Shown: positions 1-7,147 of the stretch, piece by piece
Layout of the letters: the number at the start of each line of letters is the position of its first letter
Position numbering within the stretch: the stretch's first letter is position 1
Source: Acidimicrobiia bacterium
GTDB taxonomy: Bacteria; Actinomycetota; Acidimicrobiia; Acidimicrobiales; JANYDT01
Length of the DNA: 37,691 nt
Assembly: GCA_025359845.1 (NCBI GenBank)
Contig: JANYDT010000069.1
Location: forward strand, 1 to 37,691
Direction of reading: 5' to 3'
Notes under the pieces: model-generated
The model's input: the letters and a program-made list of their open reading frames with translations, nothing else
Database searches by the model: none
Told to the model about the DNA's origin: nothing
Program-made: the position numbers and the translations under genes

Positions 1-231
1 ATTTTGTGTACAGACAGTCCCGGCTGGGGCGGATCAGAGAAAAGCCTGATTCGTGTATTAAGTTATTTTACAGATTATTCATATCAATCGTTATTATTAA
101 ACAAGTTGTGTAGTAATGAATTATTACATTTTATAAAGAACAAAAATATAAACTATAGAACGGTAACTACAGGTAACTCCATTAAATATATAACAATTTC
201 ATTCTGTAATTTAAAATGGGCAATTAGATAA
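1..231 (+). pseudogene. Partial glycosyltransferase N-terminus in AT-rich DNA
   Basis: The frame is open from the window edge and stops at 229-231. The reading begins I-L-C-T-D-S-P-G-W-G-G-S-E-K-S-L, which resembles the N-terminal nucleotide-fold start of family-4 glycosyltransferases (a Gly-Gly-Ser/Ala-Glu motif after the first strand). Only about 76 codons exist, against roughly 350-400 for the family, so the product is truncated. The codons are strongly AT-rich (many TTA, AAT, ATA), unlike every other gene here. Two explanations fit: a remnant from a low-GC donor, or a wrongly joined sequence at the contig end. The glycosyltransferase call rests on one short motif. Confidence 0.35.
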
Positions 232-290
232 TACGCTAGGATTTCCCCGCGGATACCTTTGATGTATTAAAGAAAGACAGTACTCCAGGC
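232..290. other. Composition junction between AT-rich end and high-GC genome
   Basis: Base composition changes sharply here: AT-rich sequence to the left, high-GC coding sequence from about 285 to the right. The reading of polyphosphate kinase on the minus strand loses family-like sequence just before its stop at 267-269. Together these place a junction at about 270-290. No terminal inverted repeat, target duplication or tRNA is visible. Confidence 0.6.
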
Positions 291-2234
291 CAAGGTGTCA
301 TCGACGAGTAGGAGTTTCAAGACCTGATCAAGGCGTTCGCAAAGGGCCTCGGCAATGACCGGTACTACGACCTCGATGCGGTTATCGAGGTTACGGTTCA
401 TCATGTCGGCCGACCCAATGAACCATCCCGGCTCATCCTCGCCGCCGGCATTGGCAAAACGAAAAATCCGCGAATGCTCGAGGAATCGACCCACGATGGA
501 CCGGACCGAGATGTTGTCGGACAGACCAGTCACGCCCGGGCGCAAGCAACAAATACCGCGCACGATGAGATCGACGCGAACCCCGGCCTGCGAGGCCCGA
601 TAGAGCGCGTCGATCACTTGCTGATCGGTGAGTGAGTTCATCTTCAGCACAATCGCCCCGTTGCTACCATGGCGCCGCTCCTGTTCGATCAATTCGATGA
701 TTCGGCTCCGCAACGAGGTCGGAGCGACGATTAGTCGTGCGTACTCGATCGTTCGGCTATAGCCAGTGAGGTGGTTGAACAATTTGGTGAGATCGGCGCC
801 GAGTTCGGGGTCGGCCGAGAACAATCCGAAATCTTCATACAGGCGTGCCGTCGCCGAGTTGTAGTTGCCGGTAGCTACATGACAGTAGCGTCGCAACCCG
901 TCGCTCTCGTTGCGCACGACCAGGGTCACCTTCGTGTGGGTCTTCAGTCCGATCAATCCATACACGACGTGAACCCCGGCTTCTTCCAAGGCGCGAGCCC
1001 ACGCAATGTTGGCTTGCTCATCGAATCTGGCCTTCAATTCGATGAGTACCGCCACCTGCTTACCCCTTTCCACCGCATCGATCAGCGACTGCACGATGGG
1101 CGAATTGCCCGAAGTTCGGTACAACGTAATTTTGATCGTCAACACCGCGGGGTCGGCGGCCGCTTGGGCGATGAACCGCTCTACTGTCGTTCGAAAGCTT
1201 TCATATGGATGGTGAACCAAGACATCACCATTGCGCATGACCGCAAAGAGATCGGCGGCCCCGTCCGGCCCTGCCGATCCGGCGATTATCGCGGGAGTGC
1301 GGGCCGACCAGGGTTCGTCCTTCAGGTCGGGCCGATCGAGATCACGTAATGACATCAGTGCGCCAAGGTCGAGCAGTCCGTCAATAACTGTCACGTCGTG
1401 GGCATCGAGATCGAGTTCGTCGCTGAGCAACAAGACGATATCGGGCGGCATCGATGACGTGACCTCGAGCCTTACCGGTTCACCGAACCGACGCCGCCGA
1501 AGTTCGGTCTCGACCGCCTCGAGCAGGTCTTCAACCTCGCCCTCCTCGAGTTCGACATCGGCGTTGCGGGTGAGTCGGAAGGGATGGACGCCAAGCGTCT
1601 CCATCCCCGGGAACAACGCACCGAGCTGAGCGGCGATGAGTTCTTCGAGCGGAAGGAACCTACCTTCGGAAACCGTCACGAACCGGGGGAGCAGCGGCGG
1701 CACCTTGACCCTGGCGAAACGCTCCCTGCCCGTCTCGGGGTCGCGCACCGTGGCCGCCAGGTTCAGCGACAAGTTCGACATGTACGGGAACGGATGACCC
1801 GGATCGACCGAAAGCGGCGTGAGAACCGGAAAGATGCCGTCGTCGAAGACCTGCTGCATCGCCTTGGCTTCAGTCTGCGTCAGGTCTTCCCATCGGGCCA
1901 GGGCGACGCCGGCTTGTTGCAGCGCGGGCCGCAACAGCTCGGTGAAGATGGCCGACTGATTGGCGACTAGTTCGGCCACTCGTTCGGCGACGGCGCGCAA
2001 CTGTTCGCCCGCCGTCAATCCGTCGATCGACTTCGAGTGGGCCAACGCCTCCGCTTGTGCTTGAAGTCCGGCTACGCGTACCTCGTAGAACTCGTCGAGG
2101 TTAGAAGAGAAGATGGCGCAAAACTTGCACCGCTCCAGCAGCGGGATGGTCTCGTCGGCGGCGAGCGAAAGGACCCTCGCGTTGAATTCGAGCCAGGACA
2201 GCTCACGATTGAGATACGCAGAGCCGTCGTTCAC
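267..2234 (-). CDS. ppk1: Polyphosphate kinase 1, C-terminus replaced at the junction
   Basis: Polyphosphate kinase reversibly transfers the gamma phosphate of ATP to polyphosphate, through a phosphohistidine. The 655-residue reading starts at a GTG with a good AGGAG site 5 nt upstream and begins N-R-E-L-S-W-L-E-F, the standard PPK1 start. H433 in L-K-T-H-T-K matches the phosphorylated His (E. coli H435), H452 lies in C-H-V-A-T-G-N, and H587 in F-L-E-H-S-R matches the second catalytic His. N, head, C1 and C2 domains are all present. The end is odd. PPK1 usually continues past the final Asp-x-x-x-Ala-Trp with a Leu-x-x-Asp-Gly-x-x-x-Arg stretch, but here Ala-Trp is followed only by S-T-V-F-L and a stop inside the junction zone. 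The true gene is probably slightly longer. It is the last gene of a tatA-unknown-ppk1 unit. Confidence 0.95.
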   Translation of the reverse strand: MNDGSAYLNRELSWLEFNARVLSLAADETIPLLERCKFCAIFSSNLDEFYEVRVAGLQAQAEALAHSKSIDGLTAGEQLRAVAERVAELVANQSAIFTELLRPALQQAGVALARWEDLTQTEAKAMQQVFDDGIFPVLTPLSVDPGHPFPYMSNLSLNLAATVRDPETGRERFARVKVPPLLPRFVTVSEGRFLPLEELIAAQLGALFPGMETLGVHPFRLTRNADVELEEGEVEDLLEAVETELRRRRFGEPVRLEVTSSMPPDIVLLLSDELDLDAHDVTVIDGLLDLGALMSLRDLDRPDLKDEPWSARTPAIIAGSAGPDGAADLFAVMRNGDVLVHHPYESFRTTVERFIAQAAADPAVLTIKITLYRTSGNSPIVQSLIDAVERGKQVAVLIELKARFDEQANIAWARALEEAGVHVVYGLIGLKTHTKVTLVVRNESDGLRRYCHVATGNYNSATARLYEDFGLFSADPELGADLTKLFNHLTGYSRTIEYARLIVAPTSLRSRIIELIEQERRHGSNGAIVLKMNSLTDQQVIDALYRASQAGVRVDLIVRGICCLRPGVTGLSDNISVRSIVGRFLEHSRIFRFANAGGEDEPGWFIGSADMMNRNLDNRIEVVVPVIAEALCERLDQVLKLLLVDDTLAWSTVFL

Positions 2235-2258
2235 CGCTACTCCTGATCGCCTTGGGTT

Positions 2259-2522
2259 TTAGGCCTCGGTGCCGTAGTCCCACTCGATGGCGAGGTTCTC
2301 GCGCTCGGCGTCGTTGACGACGCGGTCGCGATTGCGTCGGAACTGCGGGTCATGCGCCGGAAGCAGGAGGAGCCGAGCCATGGTGCGTTGGCGGAACTCT
2401 TCGATCACTCGGCGATCACCGAAATCGGAATCGACTTCCCAATGGGGCGCAGCGGGGCCGAGGTAGACAACGCGAACGTGCCCGCGCGGCGCCTCGGTGG
2501 GGGTCGCCGAAATGTTCGACAT
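2259..2522 (-). CDS. Small conserved-looking protein of unknown function
   Basis: This is an 87-residue soluble protein with no signal peptide or membrane segment. The ATG start is preceded by AGGAGA about 10 nt upstream, inside the 3' end of tatA, and the gene stops 24 bp before ppk1, so the three genes look co-transcribed. The centre is rich in Arg and acidic residues (E-E-F-R-Q-R, R-R-N-R-D-R), and the protein ends with an acidic and aromatic tail containing W-D-Y. I do not recognise the family. Coding is supported by the high-GC codon pattern, the ribosome site and tight spacing on both sides. No function can be assigned from the sequence; a link to polyphosphate or Tat would rest on position alone. 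Confidence 0.7.
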   Translation of the reverse strand: MSNISATPTEAPRGHVRVVYLGPAAPHWEVDSDFGDRRVIEEFRQRTMARLLLLPAHDPQFRRNRDRVVNDAERENLAIEWDYGTEA

Positions 2523-2536
2523 GAAAAACAGGTCTC

Positions 2537-2740
2537 CTATGCGCTGGGCTTGTCGCCACTGGATGCGCTGGTGGGGCCATCCTTGGCGTCTGACGCGTCG
2601 GTCGCACCCGTCTTGATGCCCTCTTTGAACTCTTTGGACGCCTGGCCCAAGGATTTAGCCAACTTGGGCAACCTCGCCGCGCCGAAGAGCAGCATCACGA
2701 TGAGAAGGATGATGAGCAGCTCAGGTGCACCGAGGTTCAT
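2537..2740 (-). CDS. tatA: Sec-independent protein translocase subunit TatA
   Basis: TatA forms the pore-associated component of the twin-arginine pathway, which exports folded proteins across the cytoplasmic membrane. The 67-residue product has the family layout. A short N-terminal membrane helix (about residues 6-20) is followed by the F-G hinge and an amphipathic helix beginning [10 protein letters not shown], then an Asp/Ser/Lys-rich disordered tail. The ATG is preceded by GGGAGG about 12 nt upstream, which is rather far. A three-codon reading frame at 2737-2748 sits between them at better spacing, and its stop overlaps the tatA start. No tatB or tatC is visible nearby, which is common in Actinobacteria. 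Confidence 0.93.
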   Translation of the reverse strand: MNLGAPELLIILLIVMLLFGAARLPKLAKSLGQASKEFKEGIKTGATDASDAKDGPTSASSGDKPSA

Positions 2741-2748
2741 GTGACCAT
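2737..2748 (-). promoter_or_regulatory. Three-codon leader frame overlapping the tatA start
   Basis: ATG-GTC-ACA-TGA is read on the minus strand. Its TGA overlaps the ATG of tatA, and GGGAGG lies about 4 nt upstream of its own ATG. It could couple ribosome entry to tatA by termination and re-initiation, or be chance. There is no evidence beyond spacing. Confidence 0.25.
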
Positions 2749-2793
2749 GTTACCTCCCGGGTAGGGGTTCGAACTCCGGCTTCCCAAAACGAC

Positions 2794-2819
2794 CGAAGCC
2801 CGCACCAAGGCGGGCTTCG
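2794..2819 (-). terminator. Rho-independent terminator of the whiB-like gene
   Basis: A perfect 10-bp stem (2794-2803 with 2810-2819) closes a 6-nt loop. On the minus strand it is followed within a few bases by TTTT, which suits termination of transcripts coming from the whiB-like gene at 2992-3279. The plus-strand side has no T run. Confidence 0.7.
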
Positions 2820-2886
2820 ATGGGGGAAGGTTTCATGTGCTCGCCCCTGGAATCGGGAAGGAGCGAACAGGTGGTTTCGGGTTCAT

Positions 2887-2922
2887 CGTCAGGTTCGGGG
2901 TAGGCCGTCAGGTTCGGGGTAG
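2887..2922. repeat. 17-bp direct repeat in the intergenic region
   Basis: The 17-base unit CGTCAGGTTCGGGGTAG occurs at 2887-2903 and 2906-2922, separated by 2 bases. It lies between the whiB-like stop and the terminator, with no coding role visible. It may be a slippage duplication. Confidence 0.75.
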
Positions 2923-2991
2923 ATCGTGGGTACTCCGATAGTTCCGGTTACGACGGCCGACTAAGGGCGGCTCTAGCCCTCCTCGCCCCTC

Positions 2992-3279
2992 TTAGGCCGA
3001 CGCTGCTCCCCCAACCCGGCGGGCGAGGGCTCGGCTACGGCGAACCTTGCGACGTTCTCGTTCGGATAATCCGCCCCAAATTCCGAACTTCTCGCCGTGG
3101 GCGAGCGCGTACTCGAGGCAATCGGATCGCACCACACAGCCGCGGCAAACCTCTTTGGCTTCGCGCGTCGACGCTCCCCGTTCGGGGAAGAACAGCTCGG
3201 GATCGACTCCCAAGCAGTTGGCTTTACTCTGCCACGAGCGCACGGCTGGATCAAGGTCGGGTAAACCCTTGATGATCAC
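2992..3279 (-). CDS. WhiB-family iron-sulfur transcription regulator
   Basis: Wbl proteins are actinobacterial regulators that hold a [4Fe-4S] cluster and usually act with the principal sigma factor. The 95-residue product has the four cluster ligands C22, C45, C48 and C54 (spacing C-x2-C-x5-C), the G-I-W-G-G turn at 66-70, and a basic C-terminal tail (R-E-R-R-K-V-R-R) for DNA binding. The GTG start is fixed by a strong AGGAGG at 3286-3291, six bases upstream. The gene is transcribed alone, away from the sugar-transporter operon, and ends at the terminator at 2794-2819. The subclass is not certain. The short N-terminus and basic tail suggest a WhiB1/WhiB2-like member, but this cannot be settled by eye. 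Confidence 0.95.
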   Translation of the reverse strand: MIIKGLPDLDPAVRSWQSKANCLGVDPELFFPERGASTREAKEVCRGCVVRSDCLEYALAHGEKFGIWGGLSERERRKVRRSRALARRVGGAASA

Positions 3280-3510
3280 TGGTGGCCTCCTGTCGTTGGA
3301 TACTCGTCATCTGTTTCCTGGCGCTGCTTCGGGCGTGATGACCCCGAACTTTACGGCTCGGACTTCACGTTTGAAATTACGTTCTTGTAATTGTCCATGT
3401 TTTCTGACCATTTCGCAAGTGGAAGATCAAAATTTCTTCAATGAACTGGTCGGACGACTCCCGGGCGGCCCCGATGCGACGTCAAGATGGCTACACTGCC
3501 GACCGTTAGC

Positions 3511-3532
3511 TCGATGGGAGTCCGCCCATCGA
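3511..3532 (+). promoter_or_regulatory. Inverted repeat upstream of the sugar-binding lipoprotein gene
   Basis: TCGATGGG (3511-3518) and CCCATCGA (3525-3532) form a perfect 8-bp inverted repeat with a 6-nt spacer. It ends about 13 nt before the AGGGGAG ribosome site (3546-3552) of the downstream gene. It could be a repressor operator or a 5'-leader hairpin. A sugar-responsive LacI/ROK-type regulator would be expected, but none is encoded in the window. Confidence 0.4.
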
Positions 3533-3562
3533 TACCCATCCTCCTAGGGGAGACAACACCTG

Positions 3563-4855
3563 ATGCTCAAGAACAAGCGCGCCGTCGCGAGCGGCCTTGC
3601 CCTGATCGGCGCCCTGTCGCTGGTCGCCTCTGCCTGCGGTAGCAAGAAAAAGGCGGCTGACACCACCGTCGCCGCCGCACCTGACACCACTGTGGCTGCG
3701 GCCACCGACACGACGGTGCCGGCGGCGACCGACACGACTGTTGTAGCCGCCGCCGACACCACCGTTGCCGCGGCCGCGGCGGCCGCCACCACGGTCGCCG
3801 CCGCCGCCGCCACCACGGTCGCCGCCGCCGGCGCCCCCACCACCGTTGCCGGAGCGGCCGCGGCCGCCGGTGCCGGAGGCAAAGTCGGCGTGATCCTGCC
3901 CGACTCCAAGTCGTCGGTCCGTTGGGAAACCGCTGATCGACCGTTCCTTGAGGCTGCCTTCAAGGAAGCCGGAGTGCAGTACGACATTCAGAACGCGGAA
4001 GGCGACGCGGCCAAGATGCAGACCATCGCTGACGGCATGATTGCCGGCGGCGTCAAGGTCCTGGCCATTGTGAACCTCGACTCCGACTCCGGAGCCGCCA
4101 TCGAGAAGAAGGCGGCCGACGCCGGCGTCAAGACCATCGACTACGACCGCCTCACCCTCAAGGGTTCGGCTTCGGCGTACGTGAGCTTCGACAACGTCAA
4201 GGTCGGCCAGCTCCAAGGCGAGGGCCTCTTGAAGTGCCTCGCCGACAAGAAGGTCAATCCGGCCAGCATCATCGAGCTGCACGGCGCCCCGACCGACAAC
4301 AACGCCACCCTCTTCAAGCAGGGTTACCAGACGGCCATCAAGGCCGCAGTTGACTCCGGGGCCATCAAGGTCGTCGGCGAAGAGGCCGTTCCGGGTTGGG
4401 ACAACGTGAAGGGCGGCCAAATCTTCGAGCAGCTCCTCACCAAGGCCGGTGGCAAGATCGACGGCGTGCTCGCCGCCAACGACGGACTCGGCGGCGCGGC
4501 CATAGCGGTGCTCAAGAAGAACAGCCTCCAGGTGCCCGTCACCGGTCAGGACGCCTCCGTGGACGGCCTGAAGGCAGTCCTCGCAGGCGATCAGTGCATG
4601 ACCGTGTACAAGGCCGTCAAGGTCCAGGCCGCGGCGGCTGCAGCGGCCGCCATCTCGCTCCTCAAGGGTGAGGCTCCTGACACCAAGGGCCAAGTTGTCA
4701 ACGACGGCGTCCGTGACGTTCCCGCCGTGCTCGCCACGCCGGTCGCCATCTACAAGGCCAACGTCAAGGACGTCATCGCCGACGGCTACCAGACCAAGGC
4801 CGACGTCTGCACCGCCGATCTGGCCGCCGCCTGCACCGCCGCTGGTATCGCTTAG
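3563..4855 (+). CDS. Sugar ABC transporter substrate-binding lipoprotein (XylF-like)
   Basis: This is the extracellular sugar receptor of a CUT2-family importer. The 430-residue precursor has a lipoprotein signal with lipobox V-A-S-A-C (C25 lipidated). A low-complexity linker at 31-105 is built from repeated D-T-T-V-A-A-A units and holds the receptor away from the membrane. The type-I periplasmic-binding domain spans about 106-400. Y-D-R-L at 194-197, the S-F-D-N-x-K-V-G stretch near 208-215, and G-Q-D-A at 328-331 followed by M-T-V-Y-K at 346-350 resemble D-xylose-binding protein, although the ligand may be another aldose. C225, C345, C416 and C424 could form disulfides. AGGGGAG lies 10 nt before the ATG. 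A strong hairpin follows the gene, as is common when the receptor is made in excess over ATPase and permease. Confidence 0.92.
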   Translation: MLKNKRAVASGLALIGALSLVASACGSKKKAADTTVAAAPDTTVAAATDTTVPAATDTTVVAAADTTVAAAAAAATTVAAAAATTVAAAGAPTTVAGAAAAAGAGGKVGVILPDSKSSVRWETADRPFLEAAFKEAGVQYDIQNAEGDAAKMQTIADGMIAGGVKVLAIVNLDSDSGAAIEKKAADAGVKTIDYDRLTLKGSASAYVSFDNVKVGQLQGEGLLKCLADKKVNPASIIELHGAPTDNNATLFKQGYQTAIKAAVDSGAIKVVGEEAVPGWDNVKGGQIFEQLLTKAGGKIDGVLAANDGLGGAAIAVLKKNSLQVPVTGQDASVDGLKAVLAGDQCMTVYKAVKVQAAAAAAAAISLLKGEAPDTKGQVVNDGVRDVPAVLATPVAIYKANVKDVIADGYQTKADVCTADLAAACTAAGIA

Positions 4856-4900
4856 TACAACCTTGCGTAGCTTGGTCAGCTGGCGCTGACGATGCACTCC

Positions 4901-4935
4901 GAGGCCCGGGTCCGCTGAGGCGCGACCCGGGCCTC
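4901..4935 (+). terminator. Stem-loop between binding-protein and ATPase genes
   Basis: A perfect 12-bp GC-rich stem (4901-4912 with 4924-4935) encloses an 11-nt loop. No T run follows, so partial read-through or a 3'-stabilising hairpin is more likely than full termination. Its position fits differential expression of receptor over transporter. Confidence 0.6.
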
Positions 4936-5064
4936 GTCGCGTTCGAGCGCCGTAGCGGCCGAACTACAACCCGGGTCACGTGTTCGGGCCGGTCGGGCTG
5001 GCGCGAGGCAATTCGGGGAGCTTGCCTTTCGTGGGTGCCTCAACTTTGCTAGACACTGGGCCTC

Positions 5065-5850
5065 ATGGGGGAACAAACATCGATTCTTGAGACGACGCCG
5101 ATCCTCGAGAAAACGCCGATCCTGGAAATGAAAGGGATCAATAAGAGCTTCGGTCCCGTCCATGTGCTGCACGACGCCGACTTCCGGGTGTATCCCGGCG
5201 AAGTAATGGCCCTAGTCGGTGATAACGGAGCCGGCAAGTCGACGTTGATCAAGTGCATCACCGGCATCTATGGAATCGACTCGGGCCAGATATCGTTTGA
5301 GGGCAAACCGATCACCATTAACGGCCCCAAAGCCGCCGCGGCCCTGGGTATTGAGGTCGTGTACCAAGATCTTGCGTTGTGCGACAACCTCGACATCGTG
5401 CAGAACATGTTCCTGGGACGCGAACGCAAGAACGCCGGAATCCTCGATGAGGCGACCATGGAGAAGATGGCCCGCTCGACCCTGGCCGGCCTTTCGGTCC
5501 GGACTGTAAAGAGCGTCCGCCAACCGGTCGCGAGCCTGTCGGGGGGACAGCGCCAGACGGTGGCCATCGCCAAGTCGGTGCTTTGGAACTCGAAGTGTGT
5601 CGTCCTTGACGAACCCACCGCGGCGTTGGGAGTGGCGCAAACGCAACAGGTGCTCCAACTCGTGCGCAACCTGGCCGACAAAGGCCTCGGCGTGGTGATC
5701 ATCAGTCACAACATGAACGACGTGTTCGAGGTGGCCGACCGCATTACGGTGTTGTATCTCGGACGGGTCGCGGCCGAAGTCCGTACGAGCGAGGTCAACC
5801 GGTCGAAGGTCATTGATCTCATCACCTCGGGTGGGGGCATCGCGGCATGA
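5065..5850 (+). CDS. Sugar ABC transporter ATP-binding protein, single domain (FrcA-like)
   Basis: This ATPase powers the CUT2 sugar importer from the cytoplasmic face. The 261-residue product has Walker A G-D-N-G-A-G-K-S-T (52-60), Q-loop Q101, signature L-S-G-G-Q (158-162), Walker B V-V-L-D-E-P (179-184) and switch H215. Most CUT2 ATPases (XylG, RbsA) carry two fused ATPase domains of about 500 residues. This one has a single domain, as in the fructose importer FrcA, and would work as a homodimer. The N-terminus carries three imperfect copies of an I-L-E-x-T/M-P/K unit before the domain, visible also as a DNA repeat at about 5082-5130, so the exact start could be one of the later codons. 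It ends in a 4-nt ATGA overlap with the permease. Confidence 0.93.
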   Translation: MGEQTSILETTPILEKTPILEMKGINKSFGPVHVLHDADFRVYPGEVMALVGDNGAGKSTLIKCITGIYGIDSGQISFEGKPITINGPKAAAALGIEVVYQDLALCDNLDIVQNMFLGRERKNAGILDEATMEKMARSTLAGLSVRTVKSVRQPVASLSGGQRQTVAIAKSVLWNSKCVVLDEPTAALGVAQTQQVLQLVRNLADKGLGVVIISHNMNDVFEVADRITVLYLGRVAAEVRTSEVNRSKVIDLITSGGGIAA

Positions 5851-7130
5851 GCAATATGTTGCCCGAGCCGGGAACGCAGGCGGTCGCCGACTTCGGGATC
5901 GACACGGAGGCCCAAACCCTTTCGAGTTCGTGGACCGACTACGTGGCCCGCATAAAGGGTGGCAACCTCGGGTCGATTCCGGCGGTGCTCGGCATCCTGG
6001 TTCTCGTGGCGTTCTTCGGAGGGACGCGGCACAAGACGTTCCTGTCGGTCTACAACTTTGCCAACCTGCTCCAGCAGGCCGCTCTAATAATCGCTATCGC
6101 CATTGCTGTCACCTTCGTGCTGCTGCTGGGCGAGATCGACCTAGCCGCAGGACTCACCGCGGGAGTTGCTGCGGCAGCTATCGCGTCCGAACTCAAGTCC
6201 GGCCGTCCGCTCGTGGTCGCGCTTCTCATCGGATTCGCGGCCGCCCTCGCCATTGGGGTGTTCACGGGTTTTCTGGTCGCCCGGATCGGCATTCCCAGCT
6301 TCGTCGTGACCCTGGCCAACTTCTTGATGTGGCAAGGCGTGGTGCTCCAGATTACGAGCGAGGGCGGCACTATTCGGGTGACCGACAAGTATGTCGTTGC
6401 CCTTGATAACGGCAATCTGGCCGTATGGGCGTCGTGGGCCCTGTTCGTGATCGTGGTGGGAGGTTTCGCGGGGGCCCGGCTGTGGTCGGCATACTCCCGG
6501 CGGCGTAGCGGAGTCGAGTCGGCACCCACCGCCGTCATTTTGGCGCAAACGGCAGGACTGGCCGTGCTATGGGGTATACCCACTGCGCTGCTGTCGACGA
6601 ACCGGGCCAAGGTGGCAGGCAAGACCATCGAGGGTGTGCCGTGGGCCGTGCTGGTCATTGTGATCCTGGTGGTCAGCCTCACCTTCCTCGTCACCCGCAC
6701 GGCCTGGGGTCGACACCTGTATGCGGTGGGCGGCAATCCCGAAGCCGCCCGTCGAGCCGGGATCAATGTGGCCAGGGTTCGCATGTCGGCGTTCGTGGTG
6801 TGCGCCCTGCTGGCCGCAGTCGGTGGTCTGTTCATCGCTTCTCGCCTCAATTCGGTCGATCCACAGATCGGCGGCAACGACACGCTTCTTGTCGCGGTCG
6901 GCGCCGCCGTGATAGGCGGTACGTCGCTCTTCGGCGGTCGGGGTCGCATCGTCAACGCGGTACTCGGCGGCCTCGTGCTCGCCATCATCGACAACGGCCT
7001 TCCGTTGGTGGGCCATATCGCCGGAATCGACTTCTCGAAATCGGGTGTGAAGTTCGTGGTGAAGGGAGTCATCGTATTGATCGCGGCCAGCGTCGATGCG
7101 CTGTCTCGGCGATCCGCCACAAGCAGCTAA
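5847..7130 (+). CDS. Sugar ABC transporter permease (XylH/RbsC type)
   Basis: This is the membrane channel of the CUT2 importer. The 427-residue product has a soluble N-terminal stretch of about 40 residues, then roughly ten hydrophobic segments. The family landmarks are N-F-A-N-L-L-Q-Q-A before the second helix, the G-E-I-D-L-A-A-G loop (usually G-G-I-D-L-S-V-G), and the coupling region G-G-N-P-E-A-A-R-R-A-G-I-N, which contacts the ATPase. A G-G-T-S-L-F-G-G-R-G stretch lies near the end. The start ATG overlaps the ATPase stop (ATGA), so translation is coupled. The extended middle region resembles XylH rather than the shorter RbsC. The sugar is not determinable from the permease. With the XylF-like receptor, a pentose or glucose is most likely. 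Confidence 0.93.
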   Translation: MSNMLPEPGTQAVADFGIDTEAQTLSSSWTDYVARIKGGNLGSIPAVLGILVLVAFFGGTRHKTFLSVYNFANLLQQAALIIAIAIAVTFVLLLGEIDLAAGLTAGVAAAAIASELKSGRPLVVALLIGFAAALAIGVFTGFLVARIGIPSFVVTLANFLMWQGVVLQITSEGGTIRVTDKYVVALDNGNLAVWASWALFVIVVGGFAGARLWSAYSRRRSGVESAPTAVILAQTAGLAVLWGIPTALLSTNRAKVAGKTIEGVPWAVLVIVILVVSLTFLVTRTAWGRHLYAVGGNPEAARRAGINVARVRMSAFVVCALLAAVGGLFIASRLNSVDPQIGGNDTLLVAVGAAVIGGTSLFGGRGRIVNAVLGGLVLAIIDNGLPLVGHIAGIDFSKSGVKFVVKGVIVLIAASVDALSRRSATSS

Positions 7131-7147
7131 TAAGGAAGGCACCATCT

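Noticed and set aside
2755..2785. A GGTTCGAACTCC-like string resembling a tRNA T-loop
   Set aside because: No matching 5-bp T-stem, anticodon arm or acceptor stem could be built around it on either strand.
3769..3880. Possible repeat array or microsatellite
   Set aside because: The GCC-rich repetition encodes the Thr-Thr-Val-Ala linker of a lipoprotein; copies are imperfect, with no spacer structure of a CRISPR array.
3506..4897. 463-codon open frame antisense to the sugar-binding lipoprotein
   Set aside because: It is a mirror of a high-GC gene with a Gly/Val/Arg-rich, family-less translation; the plus-strand lipoprotein is clear.
6569..7147. Extended zwf frame reaching into the permease gene
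   Set aside because: The extension overlaps the permease and has no zwf-like sequence; a good ribosome site precedes the ATG at 7148.
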